Shown here piece after piece: positions 43,461 through 56,127 of a stretch of 64,000 nucleotides of DNA. This DNA is from Batillaria attramentaria (taxonomy: Eukaryota; Mollusca; Gastropoda; Batillariidae), in contig JACVVK020000382.1 in the NCBI GenBank assembly GCA_018292915.2, positions 600,001-664,000 of the forward strand. The letters run 5' to 3'. A program made the position numbers and the translations under genes. The notes beneath the pieces were generated by a model. It was not told where the DNA came from. It saw only the letters and a list, made by a program, of their open reading frames with translations, and did no database searches. The first letter of the stretch is position 1. Each line of letters begins with the position of its first letter.

Positions 43461-46400
43461 ATGGCGTCCAGTCTCAAGGGTATACAAGTTCTGTAAGTGC
43501 ATTTTGCGTATTTTTGTTTAAATACGATACGCTTCTACAGATACCGGTTTATAATTGATTTATTTTCTACGTGCCAGTTATCACAAATCGTTATGAAACC
43601 CAGTAATTTAGCAGCCATGCTGTCAAAGGTGAATATTTACATCAGTGAGTGCTGAGTGACGGCTGCTACTCAGTGCTAGAAGTAGAATGCTGTAGGTTTT
43701 GGCAGTCTGTGTAAATCATGCATTGCTACCAGGCCATGCAAAGCTTTTTCCCCGGCAGTCGTTTTGTTCGTCTTTAAAGGGTTTTCACTAGGTTTAATAG
43801 GCAAGATAAAGAATACGACTTTTTACAACGTGGAACTCATTCTGTCATCGATTTCACGATAGCCTGCCTCAGTTCACAAGCATCGAGTCCTCTCCCTCCT
43901 ACACTAGGCAAAACTAGGTTTGAAACTGGAAAGCAAAATGGCCCACCCCAGATCGAAAAAATCACTAAAAATCGAGACAAGTAGTAAACTGGTCATTGCT
44001 CACGCTGCTGGGGCCAGAAATGAACATTCTATCCACTGATACACGCTAAAATTGGACAGAGGTGTGATTGTGAAAAGTCAACTTGCATGAAGTATCAGTT
44101 TTTGAGAACTCTGCATCTGCCCGAAGCCATAGGTTACCATGGCCGTCTAAACAAAACAAGCACTTGGCTTGCTTTACTTGTTGCGCTTTGTCCTGGTGTG
44201 GTTAATGCTTTTTGTATGTTGCTCATAATGGCATCAACCAACTGTTTTTACTGTCATACAGCTTTTTCTTTTCAGAAAGTGGATGTCAGTTTCTAAGTGA
44301 ACATTTTCTTCATTTAAGTCTTTTCTATGGTTTCCATGTTTATATTATTATTGTTATCAATATTTTCTCATTATGGTGTTGTTTCAGACCCCTATGGCGG
44401 CGGCATGTACCAAAATATCCTGTCTACTGGCAAGGCAACCCCCAGCTGCGGCTGCTTATGCCTCATTTTTGGATGAAGCTTGTGCGACCAAAAAACGAAA
44501 TCCCAAATGACCAGGTCCGATTCATCGTGCATCCTCAGTAAGTATTTACAGGATTTCAACATTCTTTTATTTATTTATTTTATTTTTTTTTGGGGGGGGG
44601 GGTGCCGGGGTGGCCGAATGGTAGATCGTTGGACTTCTAATGCTCGGGTCGTGAGTTTGATCCCGGCTGGGTTTTTCATCGTTGCCCCGTCTTTGATATC
44701 ACCCGTATGTGGTGGAAAAGGATGTTAAACCCCCAAAACACCCACCCACCCACCCTTTTTTTTTTTTTTTTTAAAAACACATGTAACATCCATTTACTGC
44801 CAGGTCATACAGACTTGGGTTTTTGCATACCCAGCACAAAGAACAACTTACCCATCTTTATACCCATCCCTCCCTGGAAGAAGAAAATTAATCTTTATAT
44901 TTAAAAAAAAAATGGAGCTGATATTGGGCTAAACAAAAATAAGAATATTGTATGACATTCAGTTGCACTGTCATAAGCTCCCTGCAAGGCAACTCATCTG
45001 TTGAATCTGATACGAGTTTGGATACCATATACCATCGAGTCATCAACATTACGGGCAAATTCAAAGGCGGGGCCACTTGAAAAGGCATGTGCAATGTTTT
45101 GCTGCTTAAGGACTTGAACCCACAACCCTTCTTTCAATCTCTAATCCAGTGCTCACCATTGTCCAAGTTTAGCAACCCAGCTGCTCCATGCTTTATATGA
45201 TTTATATGAGTGGATATTGGGCAGGATTGGAACTCCCTTTTTGAATTTAGATTTTCCATGGCTTCTGACTTGTAGTTCTACTTCTGTGCCATTGGAGAAA
45301 GGAAAAGCATTTGGAATAAATCTGCAGTGCATAGCTTTTTTTAAAAAAAAAATTTATTTTTTTATTTTTTATTTATTGTTTTTTTGTTTGTTTTTTTTTG
45401 GGGGGGGGGGTGGTTTGTTTGGGGTTTTTTTTTTGGGAGGGGGCGGGGGTGTTTTTTTTTGTTTGTTTGTTTTGGGGTTTTTTTTTTTTTTTTTTTTTTT
45501 TTGGGGGTGGGTGAGTGGAGGATTATTTCTGCTAGCATGTACAGAATATTATGAAGAAACTGTGAAGAAACTGTACACTGTGTGTTCACTGCACTTGATC
45601 ATGATGTGGGATGTTTCAGTTATTTCTGGTGATAAAAACAGTAGATAACCTCTGTGTGTGTGTGTGTTTGTGTGTACAGTAGAACCTCTTTTGGGTGACC
45701 GTCCCTTTGAGAGACCACCTGCCTGTGCAGACCAGTGTTACATGTACAATGATGCTGGGCTGCACTTCTTCACTGTCTGAAGCTTCTTTTGAGTGGCCAT
45801 CTCTCTTTTAAGACCACTCTTATCTGGCCATTGGAGTGGTCGCCCAAAAGAAGTTGTACTGTACTTGACTATTTCTTCCGTGACAAAAATTGTGTACCTG
45901 CATATATCAGTACAGGGGGGGGGGGGGGGGGGGGAGGCACAAATTAAAAACCAATGAATTTTCAAAATTTAACGTTTAATGTCACACACAGAAACACACA
46001 GTTCCATTGTACCGGTACTCATTTTCTTTCGTCCACTACGGCGCCAGCTTCACAATAGTTAGCAGTGGAGTTCATAAAACTACAGTTTTGTATACCAATA
46101 AGTAACCATAACCCTTTTGTTCATTAGGTATGCTGTACAGTGTTTTTACAGGAAGGTTGACAAATGGTGCTTTAGAAACGTGTGTTGACCAGAATACATT
46201 GTATCCAGCAAATGCTGAACAGACCGTCAGTCAGAGGGCGGGTGTTTGGGAGTTTATCAATAACATCCTTTCCACCATGTATAAGACTATAACAAATGTA
46301 GTCGGTAGTGTTCAGTAAACCACCGGTATTACATGTAGTACGGCTGTGAGTTACACCATTCATTGGTTTCTGGCTGTTGTGCTGGGTGTGACAGACACTT

Positions 46401-48436
46401 ACTAGTTGATGAATAATTTATGTATGGTTGCCAGTAGATCGCAGGCACAGATGCCAGGATTTTACATGATGTCAGCTTACTGCTGGTCAAGCATATATAT
46501 ACAGTGGAATAGCATACATCAGCAGCTGTCTTCATGAATAAGTCAGTGTCGGGCATCTTGTCTTTTCATGTCTGTACTCTAGCAGAGCTTAGTGTGGACC
46601 TGTGTCTGTGGTGTTCTGGTGCAGACTTTGTCATAGATTAATGTGACTTGTTTTACTTTTAGGGTTCCCTGTCAAGTAATAGTTATAGACTATATATGTA
46701 AACTGTAAACTACACACAGTGAAATAACACCGTTAGCTGTCTGCATAAAATCACTGTCTGGCATCTTGTCATTTCACAAACACACTGACAGAGCTTAGCA
46801 GTGTTACCGATTACGCACGGGTGTGCATGTTTGTACACACAAAACTCTTAAATCGACACACAAATTTGAGAACAGTGCATCACAGGGGATGCACGTCTTT
46901 GGTGTTGCCATAACAAACAGTATTTTACCAACTCTCTCTCGTAATTAGCGGTGGACACTTGCTGCATCGCATTTCTGCTGAGCCATTGTGTGTAATAGAA
47001 CTGATGTCTGGACCTCCAAATTTACAAAAGGACCCTCAAAAATATGGAAACAATGGTCCCAAGGACCCTTGTTTTTTCGAATAACAGGGAACACTGTCTT
47101 TGTATAGGACTAGGTGTTTGTGTTGTTTTAGTGTAGAATTCATTGGCATGGTCTGAAGTGACCTGTATCATGTTTCCCTGTCAAATAATAAATAATGATA
47201 ATAAAATTAGACTTTATAAACCATACACAGTGGAATACCACCAACAGCTGTCTTCATAAATAAGTCATTGTCAGGCGACTTGTTGTTACACACACACACT
47301 CTTCATAAAATCACCGTCAGCTATAGACAGTTGACCATTACTGCCGTTATCTGGCAGGGCTCTGTGAAGGTGCCTGTTCTTTTGTCGTAGCATTCATTGT
47401 GATACACATAGTTTTAATGTGACTTCCACTACAGGTATAAAGCTTCCCTGTCAAATGATTGTTTACGCTGTCGGTGCTTCATCAGATAATCACGAGACAG
47501 GTGTTGAACCGTGTCTGCCGTCACCCCCAATTTTTTTGTGGCTTGTTTGTGCGGTGTTTTTGAGAAAGAAATGCTTGACTTGGCAGCTGTGTGTGATGAA
47601 ACACGATCCTTAATTTACGGCAAAATTGACTCACTTGGGGTACCACTGCAACGGCCGCCATGACTGAAGGTACAATAATATGAAAGGAAGATCACGAACA
47701 CGGAAGACGCGCCACTGTGCGTCGCCACGGTAGTGACGTCAGAGGATAGACAGTGCATGCACAAAACAAACTGTGCATGTCCGTGCACATACCCGCTCAG
47801 GCTGACTCATGTGTGTGCTTGGGATCATGTCAGGGTAGCCGCAGATACCCGGCATCAAGGGCACACTGGAGAGTACCCTTTATCCAGAAATTGGGTCAGG
47901 CCTTTTTTAAAATTGCAGGCGATGAGATAATGATGGTGTGTGCATTTACACTCTGTTTGAGACATTAATACGTCTGAGTATAAATCTATAAATAGTTTAT
48001 TTTGAGCTATTTTCAGACAGTGGATAAGAGTGAAACTATTTCAGGCCTGTGAGGGTCTTCAGCTTATGTAAAGTACTCAGTGCGTGGTTTTATCTGTAGG
48101 TGAAGTCAGCAAGTGTAACAACAGTGCAGTAAATGTATGGCGGTGTGTGTCAAGACAGGAATGTTTACAAATGGCAAGGTCGTGTGTGTATGATGTGTCA
48201 TAGAGACAAACATTCATTACCAAATCTTTTTTTTTTTTAGGAAAACTTTTCTTGTTGCTTACTGTAGCTGTACATTTACTCAGTGCCATTATAATTAATA
48301 CAAATTTAGCCCCCCCCCCCCCCCCCCCCCCCCCGTTCATCTCTCTCTCTCTCTCTATCTCTCTCTCTCCCCCCGTAATGTTCGTGAAATGTGCTGTAAA
48401 CCATGCAAACGCTGGTCAGTCCGCGCGGGCACGAGC

Positions 48437-48511
<75 letters not shown>

Positions 48512-49689
48512 TGTGTGTGTGTGTGTGTGCTGATAATGGTGACGATGATGCATTTTGTATGTTTATTAGTGTAGCAAGGACAGATAGTAAGAGAGACCTG
48601 TGCGTCTATTGTCTCATCCTTGAAAAATAAAGTTTCAGTCAGTCAGTCTCTCTCACACTACACGCACACATAGCCAGAGAGGGAGGAGAGCGGAGAATAC
48701 GGGACACCAGCAACGAGCACGTCGCCACTCAACACTGTAGCATTGCTACTGTCATTCGCTTTGTCTGTTTGTCCCCCCGCATAATAATCATGATTGACAA
48801 GCAAGCGTGATGGTTACTTCTTTACCGTACCTTGTTGATGACGGGCCTGACCATCACGGACTCTGTGTGACGTCGGTTGGGCACCCACACCAACACGTAG
48901 TCGGACTCGATGTACTCGGGTTTCTGCTGAGACACAGACACGGTCACTGTTAATTAGATCGAACAGAAGTTCACACCATCACAGGTGTGCAAAATCTTGT
49001 TACTGAGGGATCGTGTTACTAAGATCGTGTAAAACTGAAGCTGGCCCGTTTTGTGTTTGTGTGGACTGAATTTTACAGATGCAGGTGTGTTTGGGTAAAC
49101 GATGATGATGAAGAGGAGAAAATAAAATAAAATTAATTTTCAAAAATGACAGTGCAGCGAGGAACTTGTTGTTGATTTGGTTTCGTTGATTTCGTTATGA
49201 TGTGGTCAGGATGTCAAAAGAGTAAGAGACGTATTGACTTTTTTATTTTGAAATATTCTGTGCTGTCTTAGACAAATTGCTGGTGAGCCTGCAAAGTATT
49301 TTGTGTTGTTGTTAATTTCCGTGATTTAACATTCAAATCGAAGCGTAATTATATTGACTAGGATTCTAAATCAATTGTTCGGGAAGTCGCAGAATGTTGA
49401 TATGTATGTAAATTATCCTACACTGTCTGCTGTAAGCTGATAGTGTCGGTTGGTGACTAAACTGGATTACGGAAATTACCGCATTCGCGGTAAGTCACAT
49501 TTGACTTGAAACAAGTGTCTGGCGACTACACTGAACTTTGAAAATAATTTGTGTAATCATTCAATTCTTGGCGCCCGCACGTGCCTGTGTTGTTGTAGTG
49601 GTGAACGGCGCACTTACGTGGTTAAAGTGACTGGGGATTTTTTTTTTTTTAAGTTTCAAAGGCTGATGAATAAAAGAAAACAAAACACA

Positions 49690-49751
<62 letters not shown>

Positions 49752-52700
49752 TTCTGTGAATCACTGTTATCCATTCTTTTACTTTCGTTGTTGTTTCGAT
49801 TTCTCACTTACAGTTCTAGCACAGAAAGAGGGATTGGGGACTCATGAGCGAACGGAAAGACCCAAAATCGGTATTAAGGCACTCATACTTCTACAACCAT
49901 ATCTTAATATACTTCTACAATCATATCTAAATATATCAGAATTGAGTGAACATATTTCCAGGAGTTCATGATGATCACGGGAATACTTAGTTTGTGGGCG
50001 GGTGGGGTGGGGGTGGGGTTGGTCGGGAGTCATCAGATCTTGGGGTGGGGGTGGGGTTGGTCGGGAGTCATCAGATCTTCATTATCTTTTCCTCCTCCTC
50101 TTCTTCTGTAATGGGTACCCTTGGTAGACTAGAAATAAAATAAATGACAGCCGTCTTGCAAATTTTCACGTTTGCTTATGTCGATTATGTCGCTGACCAC
50201 TTCTCAAAAGGGAACCTTGCGATCTCTGGTAAGACATTGCCAGAAGTGTTTCTCCGAACGTAACACGCTTCTAGTGTTGTCAATATTGGTGTACCAAAGT
50301 GCTTGCAAGAAACCTGTTCTCTGCCCATAACCGAAGACTTTCATTCTGATTACGCCTTTGGAGCAAAAATACTCCACAGGAGAAAAACAAGATCTATAGG
50401 ACTAACTGTGGGACTTACAGTGCGAAGTGGCTGCAACCAACCACTCCTGCTATTGTCGCTTGATGGTTTTCCTAATGCTATTGTGGGCCTATAGGCGGGG
50501 ATTACTGCTCTCATTGACGGCCTGTTTCGTCAGAACCCACAGCAGTTTGGCCGCTTTGGCTAGGGTGACCAACCGCTGTATGATCTCAGGCGTAACAATG
50601 GGGCTTCTGGAATGCAAGCACCCAAGCTTTTGTTTTGCTCTTTGTTGCCTGTAGCTGATCTGAACCCGCTACCAGTTTGGTTAGGTCTGTGTTGTGTTCG
50701 TAGTTGAGGTTGAAAAGCCGAGGTTCTTGTACGCCTCACAGTTTGATATATATGCCGTACAATTGCCTGTTCGTGGTACTTGACTCTTCAAGTTGTTGTG
50801 TGTGTTTATTGTTTTTTGTTCATGTTGAGCATTATTCACGAGGGAAAATAAATACCCCCAAAACGTTTTCCTTGAAGCACATTGTAGCAAGCAGACAATA
50901 CACGAGTAACGACTAGTGTTAGAGGGTTTGTCTTTTTGAATATTTCGTTTTATTGGATTGGGAGAGCCATGATTACTCTTTCACTTTTTAAAAGTTAAAA
51001 TGACTGCTAACCAAAATAGACAAACGTGGAATTTTTTTTTCGGTTCTCTCACAGTGATGGTGCTTAATTTTTTTTATTTCAACACAAGCTCACATTTTGT
51101 TCTATAGTACAATGTCGTAAGGACAATTGGTGTTTGAACTCTGGCAGTTTCCCGAAAGAAAATGTATAAATAGTCTGCCTTTGTTAGAAGTCATTAGCAA
51201 AATCAACGCTGTCCATTTACAATATCGATCTGGAACACAGCGTTTCCAGCATCCGTGACAGCCTTCACCATTTGATAGGCTGACAGGCATTGGCATGTCG
51301 AAATATTTTGTACGAAGAATTAATATTTCGATTAAATCTAGTATGATTGTGTGAGAATGTTTATAATTTAAGAATTTCACACTTTCCATTTTTTTTTTTT
51401 TTTTTTTGAACAAAGAAAGACATATTTGCACCATCAACTGTCGTAACTTGTCTTTGGCAGACACAGATATTCACATTGAAAACCAAGATGAAATTGTTGT
51501 CATTTACATTCAAAGGATCATGTAGTTGTGCCCCGAAGCTGGGTTCATTCTTAATTTTGAATTTTAGCGCGTATCACATCTCATGACAGTTACGTTCTGG
51601 TAAGCAGTCAGAAACAACGGAACAAAATTTGTGAGCTTTTGTTGTTGTTGTTGTTGTTGTTTTGCTTGAGTTCTGACACAAGTTCACAAACATCATTTAA
51701 CTGAACAATCAGCTGTGGGCAAGGTGGCTCATTTGACGTAATGATTCAATTACAAATCAACATAAATTCGGTTTGATAAATTGTCAGTAAATTCGTTTAT
51801 TGTGTCAACATATGGCAGTTAAAATATCTGTATTTGAACATCAGTTCCACATCGTATATTTTTTTAAATTACAAGAATAACTGGCTCACAAATCATATTT
51901 ATAGAAGACGTGTGGGTAATCCGGATTTCTCTCACCTTGTCAAGCGTGACCATGATGATTTGTTGTGACAGGTCTGATCTCACTCACACAGTTCTTTCAC
52001 CTGCGCTGCAGCTAACTTCCACACTAGCCGGGGCTGACCACTTTCTGCTGGGGAAAAAAACCACTTCTCTTTCTGCTGACCACTACCGTATTTCTGGCTC
52101 TCTCGCCCACGGCCGCATTAATTCGTCAACAGCACGTGACTTAGCTCGCTCGCGCAAGAAGGGGTTTGTTCCTGAGGTGAAAATTGCTCAGCCATTGTTG
52201 GCCTAAGTTCACAACCGCGTTCGAATCCAGGTGAGGGCGGGGTTGACCCAGTTCTCTGACGTACCAAGCGGTCAGTCTGCGAGCTTGGGTAGACTAGTGC
52301 AAGAACAGTACACGCGGATGTTCGTCAAGATGGCGGAGAGTTTTTCCTGTGCCACTTCGATTCAGAGGTTACGACGGCGACTGCTCTTGTAAGCCACATG
52401 TCTGAACTATGAGAATGCACACGTCTTGGGGTTTGAAATCTTCCACTTTCTGCCGGATTTCCACCTTTGGCTAAAATTGTTCCTCCTCCAAAAAAAAAAA
52501 GTGTATTTCCTCCTCTGAAGCACTTAAAATCATACCAAAACGCACCAAATCGCACAGATTTTGGTCTGATTCTACAAATTGTCCTTCAGAAAGAAATGTT
52601 TCCTCCTCTGAAGCACTCGAAAGTCGTCTGCTAGAACTATGTGATAAGACCTCTTTCTTTCACCTCCCCACAATCCGAAATCAGTCCAGTTAACAGTGCG

Positions 52701-55700
52701 CCTAGGTTGTTTTGTTTTGTTTTGTTTTGTTTTGTTTTCCATGAATCAAGCACTGAGGGGGAAAACTCAGTGGTTTTCGGTTTATCTATGTGACCCTTTC
52801 TCAACCAGGAACCGGATTTTTCTTACACCTCACTACAATTTTAAGTCGTGTGCCACACGGTTTTACCTCCGAGCAGTCGTCGTCAAAGCTTGACTCGAGG
52901 TAACTTCCCGCCGTCTTATCTGGCCCCCGTAGTACAGTACAGTGCAGTATACAAGGGTGGATGTCCTCTGTGCTCGGGAGAGGTGTGGGGTCAGCCAGCT
53001 GACAATGCCAATCCATGCATGCACGTGCCGCAGCTGTCCGGCCATTGGCCCTCACCGATCTCAGCTCTTCATTGATTGGTGGCTTGTGTTCTGGGTGGCC
53101 AGCGGCTCTGGGGGATTATGACATCATAACCCAACCGGCAACAATTGATTCCCCATCAGTTTCTCGTCAGTGGTCAACATAGAGAGTGTAACTATAAGTA
53201 TATATAGTCATGTGTGATGCCTTCTTCGTACATGGCAGTCTCGGGCGCAGTATTGTGAAACAGGCAATAGAATCACCAGCGAAATATGCTTCGGCGGTGT
53301 ATTTATGCTTTGCGGTTGAAAATGTCATGGATGGTGTCAGAAAGGAGTAATAATGATTGTAATAATATTAATTTCACTACTGTAGTTCTTTCGTTTCGTC
53401 TTTTTTTGGGGGGGTGGGGGGTGGTTAGGGAACAAAATGGAAGGGAACGTTATTTTAAGTTCCCAGATATGTCCATTCGACAGTCTTCTGTGAAACCTCT
53501 CTCATCATCTTCTCCTGTATAAGCAGACGCGTGCCCCCTCCCCCGTATGTCTAACGAAGTTTCTCGAGTTATGTAAGCGAACGTTAAAACTGCACCAGAT
53601 GGAGACTGGCCAGAAAGAAAAACGCTTTATAGGCCCTCTTGTTATTCATTGCCTGCTCGACCCCTCCTCCGCTTTCTAGAAAATCCCTTCATATTTTGTT
53701 CGTGGTTTTAAAATATTCTGTTTCTGCATCGTTCGTTATTTTTATTTCAGGAGGTGCGTTTTTAAGTGACAGTTAGTTCTTTCGGGTCCGTTTTCTGGCG
53801 TCTTTTACCTTCCTGGCAGACGTCTTGGAGCAGTTATTCGCAGTGCTGCTTCCTTCGAAACATTCGCATTAGTGGTAGAATGAGGCCATTCGCAGTTTAC
53901 TCAATACTGTCCTCGCCAGAGATGGCCATTGGCTAGAGTGCAAAGAAGATTCTAGCATGTGGGGGGGGGGGGGGAGTGGGCAGCTTCGTGGAAAGAAAGA
54001 GGTTACCCAACTATGACGTCATCGCAGGTGTCGTGAATGCCCGCTGACACTTCGGGCTCGACCAGTGGCGGTAGGCTTTTCCGTCAGGTGGGGGAGGGAA
54101 AAAAAAAACCCAAACCCATAAGCGCCATGAACTTTGATAGGCACTTACGTCCTTTTCGCAGACGACGGTAGAGCAAGAGGTGTGACCCCAGTCTAGGGAC
54201 TTGGAGGTGAACGAAGCTCTGCCATACTCACAGAGAGACCTGAGCAAAAAGCGCCGTTCACAATTTCTTCCCAAGGCTTTGCAGATCATGGTAGAAGTTT
54301 GAAATGGCTTGTGGTTATAGATCTATCAGTGGCTTTTCTATCTCGTAGGTGGGGGATCGGATGTATTCAGACGATCATACAAAGTTGAAAGAGTGAATTT
54401 TATTGTGTTGGGTCTCCAGCCCGTTCACAAGGGAAGCACGCACAGACATACGAGAATTGACAATATACATGTACACGTGACTGAAACACACGGTAACAGA
54501 CATTGTGTTGTAAACCACAATCATCTATCAAAGATTGTCTCAACTGAAGAACGTGGTATATGTATATAGCTGACTATTTTACAACTGCTTCATTTTGGTT
54601 GTCTAAAAGATTCTCCAGAAAATTACTAGACTTATCCTTCAAAACACCAGCAAGATATTTTTCTCTGAGGCTAGAGCAAGCAGGACATGAGTATAAACTA
54701 TGCACCTCAGATCACCATACAAAGGTGATTCCCTCTTCCAAATAATTGACTGATCTCTGCGAGGTGTCATTATGGTCACGTATGATCTGATTATTGGAGC
54801 AGTGTTCACGAAGGGAACTGCAATCATATCACGTTTCTTGTCATTCCCATTTCATGGTCTGCGCGTTGTAATTGTTATTTGTTTTCTACGCTTTTTTGTC
54901 ACCGCGAGTTCGATAAATTAGCATGAAGGTGCAGCGTCTCCTGCATGTCCTAGGTTTATATTGCCCCGTAGACCAGTTCGCATCCTTTGTCCAACGTTAC
55001 ATTTTTGTTTTGTTTTTTTCATGTAGTGCAGGCACACTCAGCCGCGAATTAGTCTTTGTGGCTTGCGCGGCTTTAAGCCCCAAAAACTCACTCACTCGTG
55101 GTCTGCGCAATTTCCATTATCCAGCTTACGTCCCAAACAATAGTGGACAGCAACGAGATGTATTGTTTTTTGTTTTTTTACGTCAGACTTGCGAAGACAT
55201 AAGTAATAAGTGAAAATTAAAACACACCAATGAAAAAACTACATTGAAACATGATTTCCTTCACAAAAGCTGACTGCCAGCGTGTTATCATTATAACGAG
55301 AAACCCAAAAAGGTTCAAACGCGTTTAGCAGTCAACAGACAATTTTATTCAGACAGACAAGGCAAATCTAAAGCCGCGAATTTTAAAGTTGTCTTGTCTG
55401 CTGTCCTCTAAGCGTACTTGAAGCTCTTGGTGTTCTGATCACTGGCACACTGAAGATGAATACTCTGGACCACACTTGGTTCCCTCACTTTGTTCACAAT
55501 CACAGGTAGTCGTTGCAGTATTTCCAGGGCTTAAAATCTTCCACCTTTTGCGGATTTCACCTTTGGCGAAAATGTCCTCCCCACAGAACTGTTTCCTCCT
55601 TGAATACTAAACACCGAATTGCATAGATTTAGGCAAATTCTAAAAATTTCCCCAGAAAATGTTTTCTCTTTTGAAGCACTGAAAATCGGATCAAAATGCA

Positions 55701-56091
55701 CCAAAGTGCACAGATTTTATTCGTTTTTTTTTTTTTTTGTTTTGCTTTTTTTTGCATTTTTTTTTTAATCCGTCTCTGCAGATGCACGCCTTGGCTTTGC
55801 CACGTCATAAATGCTAACACTTTCTTTCCTCCTTGGGATCATGGACAATTTTAACTGAATAGTTGATGCTCGATGTGCTGTTGAGAAGGGTGCCACTGTT
55901 GTCAGTGTTGATTCCCTTGAGCTGTTGTTACGCACGATTACGGGTGAAACAGACTGTGGGCTTGGAGGCAGGATTAGAGTTGCATTCCGGTCAGTACAAA
56001 ACCTACTGCTAGAAACAGTCTGTTACATAGGTCGGACAATAGGATAATGGTACATTCGCTGTAAGCCTCCAGCACCGCGGAGTGTTGTTGT

Positions 56092-56127
<36 letters not shown>

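Larger units (their letters stand above)
44755..48830. other. MRPL23 intron 2, left part; no exon seen apart from repeats
   Basis: Contains T- and G-homopolymer runs (45344-45502), the MITE at 45677-45861, a G18-type run near 45917, and a SINE 3' fragment near 46226-46270. A C28 run follows at 48307-48334, then (CT)n and a long (GT)n at 48441-48530. No coding exon is supported. Confidence 0.5.

Noticed and set aside
45217..45648. 143-codon plus-strand frame
   Set aside because: Made of T and G homopolymers (FFFF, GGGG).
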